This document shows positions 18,268 to 28,160 of a stretch of DNA of 64,000 bases, in pieces; positions within the stretch are counted from its first letter, which is position 1; the number at the start of each line of letters is the position of its first letter. The DNA is from Gammaproteobacteria bacterium (GTDB lineage: Bacteria; Pseudomonadota; Gammaproteobacteria; Pseudomonadales; Pseudohongiellaceae), in NCBI GenBank assembly GCA_017853205.1, contig JAFMKB010000004.1:1-64000 (forward strand). Reading direction: 5' to 3'. Both the position numbers and the translations under genes were made by a program. The notes under the pieces were generated by a model. That model searched no databases and was not told the DNA's origin. It was given only the letters and a program-made list of their open reading frames with translations.

Positions 18268-19236
18268 ATGACAAAAATAGACTTCAAGACAGCGGGGCCT
18301 TTCATCGCTCTTGTTGCCTTATTCATTCTCGGTATTTTCGTTAACGACGCGTTTCTGAGCGCAGGCAATGTCAGTAATATTCTTGCACGCAGTTCATTCA
18401 TTGGCATTGTTGCAATCGGCGCTACATTTGTTATCACCACCGGCGGAATTGACTTGTCAGTTGGTTCGATGGCCGCGTTTATTTCTGGCTGTATGATTCT
18501 ACTGATGAATGCGCTAATGGCCACGATAGACTCTCTGGTGACAATAATCTTCTTGGCTATAGTGGCCTCAGCGGCGATTGGTGGGCTTGCAGGAATGATC
18601 AATGGCCTGCTGACCACGAAGGCGAAGATCGAAGCGTTTATCGTGACCTTGGGTACGATGGGTATTTACCGCTCGCTCGTTACTTACATGGCCGATGGCG
18701 GCACGCTTTCGCTCAACTTCACGCTCGGGGATGTCTATAGCGAAGTCTATTACGGCACCCTGTTCGGCTTGCCCTATCCAGTCTGGGTATTTTTGGCTGT
18801 GGCAGTAATCGGCTACGTGCTATTGAATATGACAGTATTCGGACGCCACTGTTTTGCAGTGGGATCTAACGAGAGCGTTGCACATTATTCGGCCATCAAC
18901 GTAGACCGCGTAAAAACTGCGACTTATATTTTACAGGGTCTTTGCGTATCGATAGCGACGATTATTTATGTGCCACGACTCGGTTCTGCATCGGGACAGA
19001 CGGGTATTCTCTGGGAGCTCGAAGCGATCGCTGCGGTGATTATTGGTGGCACGATGCTCAAGGGTGGTTATGGACGCATAGGGGGCACGGTTGTTGGTGC
19101 GTTGATACTCACGCTAATTGGCAACATACTGAACCTTACGGATGCGGTTAGCAATTATCTCAATGGTGCGGTGCAAGGTGTAATAGTGATTGTCGCTGTG
19201 TACCTCCAGCGAGGCGCATGGCGCGCGAAGGACTAA
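18268..19236 (+). CDS. Sugar ABC transporter permease (RbsC type)
   Basis: TTGGIDLSVGSMAAF, AAVIIGGTMLKGGYGRIGGTVVGALI, multi-TM. Confidence 0.94.
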   Translation: MTKIDFKTAGPFIALVALFILGIFVNDAFLSAGNVSNILARSSFIGIVAIGATFVITTGGIDLSVGSMAAFISGCMILLMNALMATIDSLVTIIFLAIVASAAIGGLAGMINGLLTTKAKIEAFIVTLGTMGIYRSLVTYMADGGTLSLNFTLGDVYSEVYYGTLFGLPYPVWVFLAVAVIGYVLLNMTVFGRHCFAVGSNESVAHYSAINVDRVKTATYILQGLCVSIATIIYVPRLGSASGQTGILWELEAIAAVIIGGTMLKGGYGRIGGTVVGALILTLIGNILNLTDAVSNYLNGAVQGVIVIVAVYLQRGAWRAKD

Positions 19237-19248
19237 GTCAAAATACAG

Positions 19249-20316
19249 GTGATAAGCATGACGAACAACGAGATGAAAGCGGTACGTGCACATTCTGCTA
19301 GTGGCAGCCTCGGCGAGATTTTATGTCTTAGCTCTTTGTTTGCGGGCACCGTCATAAACACGGTATGCAAGTTTGCCAAGCATTCAATACTCACTCTCGC
19401 TGCGTCGAGTCTGTTGCTCGCGGTGGCACCGACTCTTCGCGCACAAACAATCGGTGTCTCTATTCCTGCGGCGACTCATGGCTGGGCCGGTGGTTTGAAT
19501 TTTCACGCCGAGCAGACAAAAGCGCGACTCGAAGCGGCGAACCCAGGGCTTAAAGTTGTCCTCGTGACTGCCAATAGCGCGTCAGAGCAGGCGAACGATT
19601 TGGAAGACTTGGTGGCGATTCATCGAATGGATGCGCTCGTTATATTGCCCTTCGAGTCTGCGCCGCTAACGGGCCCGGTGCGCAATACGAAGCGCCGAGG
19701 CGTGTTCGTCACCGTTGTTGACCGTGGTCTTAGCGAACCGGGTATCCACGATGTGTATGTCGCTGGCAATAACGCGGAAATGGGACGTGTATCGGGCGAG
19801 TATATAAAAGAGCGTTTAGACGGTAACGGTAAAATTGTTGTGCTGCGCGGGATGCCGACGGTGATCGATGAGCAACGCTTTGACGGATTTATGTTGGCAC
19901 TCGAAGGAAGCAATATCGAAGTGTTAGACGATCAGTACGCCAACTGGAATCGCGACGACGGCTTCACCGTAATGCAGGATTTTCTCTCGCGGTTTTCAGA
20001 AATAGATGCGGTTTGGGCGCAAGACGATGATATCGCAATCGGCGTCATTCAGGCGGTCAGGCAAGCTCGGCGTCAAGAGGAATTATTCATTGTCGGCGGT
20101 GGCGGCATGAAAGATATCGTGAAGCGTGTGCTAGACGGCGACGAGCTGACACCGGTAGACGTTCTCTACCCACCATCGATGATCTCTACGGCGATGGAGC
20201 TTACGGCACTTAAGTTTATCTCCGATACGCCTATCGAAGGCGAATATATACTGGGCTCGCCGCTCATAACTAGAGAGAATGCCGAAGACTACTATTTTCC
20301 AGACTCACCGTTCTAG
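19249..20316 (+). CDS. Sugar ABC transporter periplasmic substrate-binding protein
   Basis: TIGVSIPAATHGWAGGLNFHA, GNGKIVVLRGMPT, VWAQDDDIAIGVIQAV; signal peptide. Exact start uncertain. Confidence 0.9.
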   Translation: MISMTNNEMKAVRAHSASGSLGEILCLSSLFAGTVINTVCKFAKHSILTLAASSLLLAVAPTLRAQTIGVSIPAATHGWAGGLNFHAEQTKARLEAANPGLKVVLVTANSASEQANDLEDLVAIHRMDALVILPFESAPLTGPVRNTKRRGVFVTVVDRGLSEPGIHDVYVAGNNAEMGRVSGEYIKERLDGNGKIVVLRGMPTVIDEQRFDGFMLALEGSNIEVLDDQYANWNRDDGFTVMQDFLSRFSEIDAVWAQDDDIAIGVIQAVRQARRQEELFIVGGGGMKDIVKRVLDGDELTPVDVLYPPSMISTAMELTALKFISDTPIEGEYILGSPLITRENAEDYYFPDSPF

Positions 20317-20338
20317 AACCAGGTAGAAGAGAACAGAG

Positions 20339-21394
20339 ATGAAGACGATCAAAGGGCCAGCAATTTTTCTAGCACAGTTTGTCGGTGAGCATGCACCGTT
20401 TAATTCGCTCGATAGCATTGCCGCGTGGGCGGCCGATTTAGGTTACAAAGGTATTCAATTGCCCAGCGGCGAGCCTAGCCTGATCGACCTCGAACTCGCC
20501 GCCGAAAGTCAGTCCTATTGCGATGATCTTCGCGATACCTTAGCGAATCACGGAATAGAGATAACCGAGCTGTCGACTCACTTACAAGGTCAGCTTGTCG
20601 CTGTGCATCCAGCCTATGATGAGATGTTCGACGGCTTTGCCCCTGCGAATGTGCGCGGCAGGCCTGATGCCCGCCAAGACTGGGCGGTGAACCAACTCAT
20701 GCTTGCAGCAAAGGCTTCGCGCAGACTCGGGCTGACCGCACACGCGAGTTTCTCGGGGGCGCTAGCATGGCCATACTTTTACCCGTGGCCCCAGCGTCCC
20801 GCCGGTTTGGTGGAGACGGCGTTTGATGAACTCGCGGCGCGCTGGCTTCCTATCCTCGACGCGTTTGACGACGCGGGTGTTGACATCGGATTTGAGCTTC
20901 ATCCCGGAGAAGACCTGCACGATGGCGTGACTTTCGATATGTTTCTCGAGCGAGTCAACAACCATCCACGAGCCAATATTCTGTTCGACCCCAGCCACAT
21001 GGTCTTGCAGCAACTGGACTATCTGGCTTTTATGGATGTCTATAAAGAGCGCATAAAGCTCGTACATATTAAAGATGCCGAGTTCAATCCAACTGCTAGA
21101 CAAGGCGTTTATGGTGGCTATCAGCCTTGGGTCGATAGGGCAGGCCGGTTCCGCTCGCTAGGCGATGGCCAAGTCGATTTTCGCGCGATGTTCTCTAAAC
21201 TAGCCGCTAACGATTTCGAGGGCTGGGCGGTGCTTGAGTGGGAGTGCTGCCTCAAACACCCCGAAGACGGCGCGCGCGAAGGCGCTGCGTTTATTAAAGA
21301 TCATATCATTCGCGTTACCGATCGTGCTTTCGACGATTTCGCTGATGCGGGTACCAACGACGCAGCCAATGCGCGCATTCTGGGTTTAGACTAA
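20339..21394 (+). CDS. Sugar phosphate isomerase/epimerase-like TIM barrel
   Basis: AWAADLGYKGIQLPSG, FELHPGEDLHDG, NILFDPSHMVLQ, LVHIKDAEFN, GWAVLEWECCLK. Confidence 0.9.
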   Translation: MKTIKGPAIFLAQFVGEHAPFNSLDSIAAWAADLGYKGIQLPSGEPSLIDLELAAESQSYCDDLRDTLANHGIEITELSTHLQGQLVAVHPAYDEMFDGFAPANVRGRPDARQDWAVNQLMLAAKASRRLGLTAHASFSGALAWPYFYPWPQRPAGLVETAFDELAARWLPILDAFDDAGVDIGFELHPGEDLHDGVTFDMFLERVNNHPRANILFDPSHMVLQQLDYLAFMDVYKERIKLVHIKDAEFNPTARQGVYGGYQPWVDRAGRFRSLGDGQVDFRAMFSKLAANDFEGWAVLEWECCLKHPEDGAREGAAFIKDHIIRVTDRAFDDFADAGTNDAANARILGLD

Positions 21395-22539
21395 TGGTTG
21401 CACGAATTCGCTTGGGTATGGTGGGAGGAGGACAGGGCGCGTTCATAGGCGAAGTGCATCGCTTAGCTGCTCGTCTCGACGACCGTTTCGAGTTTTGTGC
21501 GGGCGCTCTTAGTGCCGACCCTGAGCGGGCACGCGAATCAGCCCGGGCATTGGGCATTGCCGCCGATCGCACTTATGTGTCTTTCGAGGAGATGGCGCGA
21601 GTAGAATCACAGCGCGAAGACGGCGTGCAAGCAGTAGCAATCGTTACGCCGAATCATTTGCATTTCGAACCCGCTAAAGCGCTGCTCGCTGAAGGTATTC
21701 ATGTCATTTGCGATAAGCCGCTCACTAACGACTATGCCCAGGCACAAGAACTCGCCGAGATCGTAAGCAAAAGTAACGCACAGTTTGCCGTGACCTATAA
21801 CTACAGCGGTTATCCACTTGTCCGTGAGGCGCGCCACCTAGTTGCCTCCGGAGCCCTTGGTGCGATTCGATTAGTACAGGTCGAATATCCACAAGACTGG
21901 CTTGCAACGAATATCGAAGCCAGTGGGCAGAAGCAAGCGGCATGGCGAACCGACCCCGCTCGTGCGGGCGCAGGCGGTAGCATCGGGGACATAGGCACGC
22001 ACGCGTTCCATCTCGCGGGATTTGTTTGTGGCATGCAGCCGACAAGCCTGCTTGCCGATCTCTCTTCTTTCGTCCCCGGCCGCGTCCTCGACGACAACGC
22101 CCATATTCTGCTGCGATACGCCAGCGGCGCTCGGGGGATGCTCTGGGCGAGTCAGGTCGCGGCGGGACAGGAAAACGCGCTTCGGTTGCGAGTCTATGGC
22201 GAAACGGGGAGTCTGGAATGGTTTCAAGAGAACCCTAATCAGCTCATACATCGTCCCTTAGGCGAGCCGATGCGCACGCTCACTCGCGGCGGAGCGGGTC
22301 TCTCGGCAAGCGTTGTTACACGAATCCCTGCGGGTCATCCCGAAGGGTTTATCGAGGGCTTCGCCACGCTCTACAGCGACTTTGCCGATCTGATTGTCTC
22401 TAGCGATGGAATTAACCATGGCCATGAAGACGATCCTTCGCGACTGCTCCCCACTGTCGCCGACGGTGTAAAGGGTGTACGTTTTGTGACAGCGGCGGTA
22501 GAGTCAATGGCAAATGGCTGTAGCTGGGTGACGCTGTAG
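21394..22539 (+). CDS. Gfo/Idh/MocA-family oxidoreductase
   Basis: RLGMVGGGQGAFIGEVHRLA, VAIVTPNHLHFEPAKALLAEGIHVICDKPLTND, GSIGDIGTHAFHL; start overlaps the upstream stop (TAATG). Confidence 0.94.
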   Translation: MVARIRLGMVGGGQGAFIGEVHRLAARLDDRFEFCAGALSADPERARESARALGIAADRTYVSFEEMARVESQREDGVQAVAIVTPNHLHFEPAKALLAEGIHVICDKPLTNDYAQAQELAEIVSKSNAQFAVTYNYSGYPLVREARHLVASGALGAIRLVQVEYPQDWLATNIEASGQKQAAWRTDPARAGAGGSIGDIGTHAFHLAGFVCGMQPTSLLADLSSFVPGRVLDDNAHILLRYASGARGMLWASQVAAGQENALRLRVYGETGSLEWFQENPNQLIHRPLGEPMRTLTRGGAGLSASVVTRIPAGHPEGFIEGFATLYSDFADLIVSSDGINHGHEDDPSRLLPTVADGVKGVRFVTAAVESMANGCSWVTL

Positions 22540-22570
22540 TAATTCAGAATCTAAAAAAGGACTACGCACA

Positions 22571-23416
22571 ATGGTAAGCATTAGCCGTCGACAATTTCTA
22601 AATCGCAGTGGGCTTTTCGCTGCCGGCATCACAAGCAGTGTGCTGCTTCCGTCATTCGCTCGCGCACAATCGCGCCGAGTCGAAAACATTGGGCTGCAAC
22701 TCTACACACTGCGCAACGAACTTGCCGATGACTTTGATGGCACGCTAGCACGTGTAGCCGAGCTTGGTTATAAAGAGATGGAGTTTGCTGGCTATTACGG
22801 CCGCAGCGCGGCTCAGATTAAAGCGGCGCTTGACGCGAACGGATTAGTGTCACCGGCGGCGCATATCCAATGGGCAGCAGTCCGCGATAATCTACAAATT
22901 GAAATTGAGCGGGCAGTAGGGATTGGCCAAGATTATATTGTCATTCCTTATTTGCAAGAGAACGAGAGAACACTCGATCACTACAAGCGGCTTGTCGATA
23001 CGCTCAACGGAGCGGGTGAGGCTTGTCGCAATGCGGGTCTCAAAATCGCTTACCACAACCATGATTTTGAATTTGCCGCAGTCGATGGCGTTGTTCCCTA
23101 TGACATGCTGCTTGCACAGACTGATCCGGCGCTTGTCGATATGGAGCTCGATCTGTTCTGGATAGCCTATGCTGGGGCCGATCCCCTCCGCTATGTCAAA
23201 GAACATGCAGGCCGCTTCAGTATGCTGCACGTGAAAGACCTTTCTGCTGACCGAAAGATGGTAGCGGTGGGCGAGGGCTCGATCGACTTCGAATCTATTT
23301 TCGCGCATACCGATACCGGTGGTTTTAAACATTATTTCGTCGAACACGACAATCCTGTTGACGCGTTCGAGTCTGTGACCACGAGCATCGAATCGGTTCG
23401 CCGAATGAGATTTTAA
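22571..23416 (+). CDS. Sugar phosphate isomerase/epimerase-like TIM barrel with Tat-type signal
   Basis: SRRQFLNRSGLFAAG; IGLQLYTLRNEL, AYHNHDFEF, MELDLFWIAYAGADP, MLHVKDLS, YFVEHDNP. Confidence 0.9.
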   Translation: MVSISRRQFLNRSGLFAAGITSSVLLPSFARAQSRRVENIGLQLYTLRNELADDFDGTLARVAELGYKEMEFAGYYGRSAAQIKAALDANGLVSPAAHIQWAAVRDNLQIEIERAVGIGQDYIVIPYLQENERTLDHYKRLVDTLNGAGEACRNAGLKIAYHNHDFEFAAVDGVVPYDMLLAQTDPALVDMELDLFWIAYAGADPLRYVKEHAGRFSMLHVKDLSADRKMVAVGEGSIDFESIFAHTDTGGFKHYFVEHDNPVDAFESVTTSIESVRRMRF

Positions 23417-23471
23417 TCTGCGAGCGCGCGAGTAGCGCAGCACTAAGCGGTAAGAAAACGAGGAAAGAAGA

Positions 23472-24014
23472 ATGAAGACCAGAAGAGAGTTTATCCAAGG
23501 CTTAATCTTATCGGTAGGCGGCGCGGCGACCCTTAGCGCCTGCGGAGATAAGGCGCCAGCGGTCACGGCGACCGCACCGCACAACCCAGGGCGATTCTAT
23601 ACAGGCGACGAGATGGCGCTCGTTAGCCGCGTTTCCGATCTCATCATTCCTCGAACAGAGACACCTGGCGCGCTCGACGTGAATGTTGCCGGTTACCTCG
23701 ATGGCCTCATGAGCGATTGGGCAAGTGCAGAAACTCAGCGCGCACACCGCGCAGCACTCGCGCGACTGCGCGCGGATCTTGATTCTGCCGTTGGAGTTCC
23801 ATTCGAGCGCGCGGCGCAAGAGGCTGCCGAGGAGGCATTGGCGGAACTCGACGCACGTGCGTTCGAAATCGATCAGAGCATGGAAGGCTATCGCCGTTTT
23901 AAGGGTTGGATAACGCAGGCCTATTTCGCGACCGAAGGTGGCGCCGTCCAAGAACTAAAATGGGTCGCCTTACCCGGCCGCTGGGATCCTAGCGTCGACA
24001 TAACGCCTGCGTAA
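23472..24014 (+). CDS. Gluconate 2-dehydrogenase subunit 3 family protein (Tat signal)
   Basis: MKTRREFIQGLILSVGGAATLSACG; VSDLIIPRTETPGALDVNVAGYLDGLMSDW. Confidence 0.88.
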   Translation: MKTRREFIQGLILSVGGAATLSACGDKAPAVTATAPHNPGRFYTGDEMALVSRVSDLIIPRTETPGALDVNVAGYLDGLMSDWASAETQRAHRAALARLRADLDSAVGVPFERAAQEAAEEALAELDARAFEIDQSMEGYRRFKGWITQAYFATEGGAVQELKWVALPGRWDPSVDITPA

Positions 24015-24109
24015 CTTCGCATAACTCTGCGCGCATAACTGCGTTGCGCTAAATAATGATACGAGCGCCTTACGGCGGCTTCAAAAGAATTGAAGAGAGG
24101 ATAACCACA

Positions 24110-25810
24110 GTGGCAGATTTCGATGCGATAGTAGTAGGGTCGGGAATGAGTGGCGGCATGTCGGCCAAAGAGCTTACCGAGCGTGGACTCAAGGTGTTGG
24201 TGTTGGAACGAGGTCCAGAAATAATTCCCGAGCGCGATTACACTGACAATTTAGCCCCTTGGGAGAAACCGAATCTCGACAATGTTGCGCAGGAGGAGAT
24301 AGCGGAACACTATCCGCGTCAATACGGTGGCGTGGCCTACGCGATTAAAGAATCGACAAAGCACTTCTGGGTAAAAGATTCTGAGCATCCCTACGAAGAA
24401 GCTGAGGGCACGACCTACGACTGGCTACGCGGATACCATACAGCGGGGCGGTCGATTATGTGGTCACGCCAAACCTACCGTTTGAGCGATCTCGATTTCG
24501 GTGCAAACGCGCGCGAAGGCCATGCGATAGACTGGCCGATCCGCTACGCCGATATTGAGCCTTGGTATAACAAGGTCGAGACCTTTATTGGTATTTCTGG
24601 CAGCGCCGAAGGGCTTCCACATCTACCTGATAGTGTTTTCCAGCCCGCGTTTGAACTTACCGATGCCGAGAAAGCATTGAAGGCAAGCGTTGAGTCTAGT
24701 TTCCCAGAACGCAATGTAATTCCTGCGCGCATCGCACACCTTACAGATGCGACTGAAGAGCAGAAATCGCTTGGACGCAGCAATTGCCAAGTACGTAACC
24801 ATTGCCACCAAGGCTGCAGCTTTAAGGCATATTTCTCGTCGCTCAATGCGACCCTCCCCGCCGCAGAGCGCACTGGTAACCTAACCATGGTTCATAACGC
24901 GATAGTTGAGTCTATTGAATACGACGCAGTAAGCAATCGTGTTTCTGGTGTACGCGTAATCGATGCGGAGACGAATGAGAAACGCACCTATACAGCAAAA
25001 GTTATTTTTCTAAATGCGTCCACGATAGCGTCTGCAATGATTTTGCTCCAGTCTAAGTCAGAGACGTTCCCTAATGGGCTGGCGAATCATTCCGATCAAG
25101 TGGGCCGCAATTTAATGGACCACGTTAGCGGCGCAAATGCGACCGGTTACCTTAGCGGATTCGATAACAAAACGACGTTTGGTAGACGCCCAAGCGGTGG
25201 GATTTATATTCCGCGTTACGCCAATCTAAACGGACAAGACAAACCGTATCGCCGGGGATTTGGTTTCCAAGGAGGCGCAACCTCTGTGGGTAATGCCGGC
25301 GGTCAAATCCCTGGCATCGGTCGAGCGTTTAAGGAAGCGCACAGATTACCGAGCGCTTGGCGTATCGGCATCGGCGCTTTTGGAGAGCAACTCTCTAATC
25401 CAGATAACCGCGTTACTCTTCATCCTAGCAAGCGCGATAAATGGGGCAACCCTCTCGCTTTATTTAACGTTAAGTATGGCGAAAACGAATATAAAATGTT
25501 GGAGGAAGCCAGCAAAGACGCTGTTGCGATGCTTGAGGCAGCGGGCTGTACACAAATCACCGCGACACCAGTTAATCTCACCAAACCTGGCAACCGCATT
25601 CACGAAATGGGCAGCGCGCGCATGGGACGAGATCGAGAGACTTCCGTGCTAAACGGTTGGTGTCAGGCGCACGATGTGCCAAACCTGTTTATTACCGACG
25701 GTTCGTTTATGACGTCGGCAGCATGTCAGAACCCATCGCTTACGTATATGGCGTTCAGCGCACGCGCTGCTAATTACGCAGCTGACCTTATTGAGCAGGG
25801 GGTCATCTAA
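24110..25810 (+). CDS. GMC-family FAD oxidoreductase, probable catalytic subunit of a sugar/glycoside dehydrogenase
   Basis: FDAIVVGSGMSGGMSAKELTERGLKVLVLERG; C-terminal GNRIHEMGSARMGRD, NLFITDGSFMTSAACQNPSLTYMAFSARAA. GTG start at 24110 is likely (track 24056). Confidence 0.92.
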   Translation: MADFDAIVVGSGMSGGMSAKELTERGLKVLVLERGPEIIPERDYTDNLAPWEKPNLDNVAQEEIAEHYPRQYGGVAYAIKESTKHFWVKDSEHPYEEAEGTTYDWLRGYHTAGRSIMWSRQTYRLSDLDFGANAREGHAIDWPIRYADIEPWYNKVETFIGISGSAEGLPHLPDSVFQPAFELTDAEKALKASVESSFPERNVIPARIAHLTDATEEQKSLGRSNCQVRNHCHQGCSFKAYFSSLNATLPAAERTGNLTMVHNAIVESIEYDAVSNRVSGVRVIDAETNEKRTYTAKVIFLNASTIASAMILLQSKSETFPNGLANHSDQVGRNLMDHVSGANATGYLSGFDNKTTFGRRPSGGIYIPRYANLNGQDKPYRRGFGFQGGATSVGNAGGQIPGIGRAFKEAHRLPSAWRIGIGAFGEQLSNPDNRVTLHPSKRDKWGNPLALFNVKYGENEYKMLEEASKDAVAMLEAAGCTQITATPVNLTKPGNRIHEMGSARMGRDRETSVLNGWCQAHDVPNLFITDGSFMTSAACQNPSLTYMAFSARAANYAADLIEQGVI

Positions 25811-25884
25811 CAGATTCTTTGGTGAGTGAGTCAATCAGATCGCGATAGAAAGAAGTTGATCAACACAGAAAGGGTTACACCGTT

Positions 25885-26208
25885 ATGACACTCAAAAGCA
25901 CCTACCTTTTGCTTGCGATACTCGGCGCTGCAGTGCCTTATCTTTTCTTTTTAGATTTTTTCGGTGAGTACGGGGTAAGTGTTTCGGATTTCGTTGCCGC
26001 GCTTTTTGCAAATTCTGCGAGCGGCGGATTTACCGCCGATCTCCTCATTAGCTCTTTTGTATTCTGGCTATTTATGTTTGCACGTCGTTCACAGACGAAA
26101 GGCGAAAGTCCAGCACCTTGGTTTTTTATGCTTTTGAACCTTGGTATCGGTTTGTCCTGTGCTCTTCCTGCTTACCTTTATGCGCAGGCCAGTCGTGAAG
26201 CAAAATAA
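25885..26208 (+). CDS. DUF2834-like small membrane protein
   Basis: LFFLDFFGEYGVSVSDFVAALFANSASGGFTADLLISSFVFWLFMF; 3 TM pattern. Confidence 0.65.
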   Translation: MTLKSTYLLLAILGAAVPYLFFLDFFGEYGVSVSDFVAALFANSASGGFTADLLISSFVFWLFMFARRSQTKGESPAPWFFMLLNLGIGLSCALPAYLYAQASREAK

Positions 26209-26226
26209 TAGTACTTCCTCAGACTA

Positions 26227-26400
26227 ATGCGCGGCGTCAAGAAACAGGATCTTCCTCAGAAAACGTGTCCCGTCTGCGAGCTGCCTTTTGCGTGGCGGAA
26301 AAAATGGGAGAAAAACTGGAACGAGGTTAAATACTGCTCGGAAAGATGTCGACGATCGGCGAAGGTCAGCCAAGCCCCAGCTTCCCCCGAACAGCGCTAA
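26227..26400 (+). CDS. DUF2256-like small zinc-binding protein (57 aa, missing from ORF track)
   Basis: Own translation: [61 protein letters not shown]...CSERC typical of the family. Confidence 0.88.
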   Translation: MRGVKKQDLPQKTCPVCELPFAWRKKWEKNWNEVKYCSERCRRSAKVSQAPASPEQR

Positions 26401-28090
26401 AGGCCTCAAACTGACTCAGATAAACCTCGCCGCTAAGATGCTCGAAGAAATCGGTGCGGTTGAGCATGTCCATCACGGGTCCCTTCACCTCCGACAGGTT
26501 CAGTGTAATTCCCTGCTGTTTTAAACGCAGGTTGATCGCCTCTAGTGTCTCTAATGCCGTGTAGTCAATCTCATTTATCGCCGTACACATAAGTATTACG
26601 TGTGCGATGTCGCCGTTATCGAACGCAGCAGAATAAATGCGTTCCTCAAGATAAGAGGCGTTGGCAAAGAAGAGGCTTTCGTCGACTCTAAGAGTAAGAA
26701 TCTGTGGGTAGCATTCGACCTGATAACGGCGCACATTGCGGAAATGCTCGGTGCCCTCGATAAGTCCCACTTCGGCTATATGAGGTTTGGAGGTGCGATA
26801 GAGGTGTAGACCAATCGATACCAATATGCCGCAGGAAACACCGGCTTCGACGCCGAACCCCAAGGTAATAAACATCGTGACCAACACAGCTGCCGTATCT
26901 CCCTTGGAGACGCGCCAGGTCTTTTTGATAACCGAGAAATCGACGAGGGCAATAACCGCTACAATAATCGTGGCGGCGAGGGTAGCTTTAGGTAGGCTGT
27001 AAAGTAATGGCGTTAGGAATAGAGAGACTACGCCGATAAATGCCGCGGTCATTAGACTTGCAGCCTGCGTGACAGCGCCGGCGTCGAAGTTAACAACCGA
27101 GCGTGAAAAGCCGCCGGTTACTGGAAGTCCGCCCGAAAAAGCCGAGGCGACGTTTGCGGCGCCGAGCCCAATGAGTTCTTGATCCGCATCGATCCGCTCT
27201 TGCCGCTTGCCACCTAAAGTGCGACCGACCGATACCGATTCTACGTAACCGATAATCGAAATAAGAAGCGCAGGCAACCACAGCGCCTCAATGAGTGCGA
27301 TTGAGAAATCAGGTAAAGCGAGCATTGGTAAACCAGTAGGAATAGCACCGACTACCGCAACGCCATTAGCATCAAGTCCTAGGGATGAAACCGCAACTAT
27401 CGTCGCAATGACTGCTAGCACAGGTGCGACCTTGGTCAGCAGCTGCGCGCGGAAACGACTGACGCCGAGCTTTGTAAGAAACGAAACGCCGCTTCTCTTC
27501 ACAAGCATCAAAAAGACAATTACGCCCACGCCTATCCAAAGGGTCGAAAAATTAAGCTGTGGGATATGTATCCAAATTGAGTGGAGAAGTTCACCGATCG
27601 TATCTCCGCCAGCCTGGATGCCGAAAATATGGCGCAGCTGACTGAGCGCGATAATGATAGCCGACGCAGTTATAAACGCCGACACGACGGTGTGCGAAAG
27701 AAAGTTGGCAAGAAACCCGAGTCTCAATAAACCAAATACGGCGAGCATGCCTCCGGACAGTGCTGCAAGAGTAATGGCAGCAGCAGTTGCGCTGACGCCA
27801 TCACTCGCTGAAACCTCACCGACAGCAGCCGCCGTCATGAGCGAGGCGATTGCCACCGGTCCTACCGACAGTGTGCTACTGCTACCAAAAAGCGCGTACA
27901 CAGCGAGTGGAAGAATACTGGCGTAGAGGCCGACTTCCGCAGGCAGTCCAGCTAACAGCGCATAGGCTAAGGATTGCGGTATTAGCATAATTGTCACAAT
28001 GATCGCAGCGATCAGGTCACTGCTAAAAGTCTGTCCATCGTAACCGCGTATCCAGCGCAGCGCCGGCAGTAATTTATCGCTCCTTCGCAT
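26366..28090 (-). CDS. SulP-family anion (sulfate) transporter with STAS domain
   Basis: [39 protein letters not shown]-terminal STAS segment ending [13 protein letters not shown]. Confidence 0.93.
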   Translation of the reverse strand: MRRSDKLLPALRWIRGYDGQTFSSDLIAAIIVTIMLIPQSLAYALLAGLPAEVGLYASILPLAVYALFGSSSTLSVGPVAIASLMTAAAVGEVSASDGVSATAAAITLAALSGGMLAVFGLLRLGFLANFLSHTVVSAFITASAIIIALSQLRHIFGIQAGGDTIGELLHSIWIHIPQLNFSTLWIGVGVIVFLMLVKRSGVSFLTKLGVSRFRAQLLTKVAPVLAVIATIVAVSSLGLDANGVAVVGAIPTGLPMLALPDFSIALIEALWLPALLISIIGYVESVSVGRTLGGKRQERIDADQELIGLGAANVASAFSGGLPVTGGFSRSVVNFDAGAVTQAASLMTAAFIGVVSLFLTPLLYSLPKATLAATIIVAVIALVDFSVIKKTWRVSKGDTAAVLVTMFITLGFGVEAGVSCGILVSIGLHLYRTSKPHIAEVGLIEGTEHFRNVRRYQVECYPQILTLRVDESLFFANASYLEERIYSAAFDNGDIAHVILMCTAINEIDYTALETLEAINLRLKQQGITLNLSEVKGPVMDMLNRTDFFEHLSGEVYLSQFEAFSAVRGKLGLG

Positions 28091-28160
28091 TCAACTCTTT
28101 CCTTGGTTCACGGTACTTAATTTTGCTGCAGTGCAGGACGCATCTGCAGCGCAATAAAGA

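Noticed and set aside
22892-23584. 230-aa minus-strand ORF antisense to the TIM-barrel epimerase and subunit-3 genes
   Set aside because: Shadow ORF; both sense genes have strong family motifs and the antisense product shows none.
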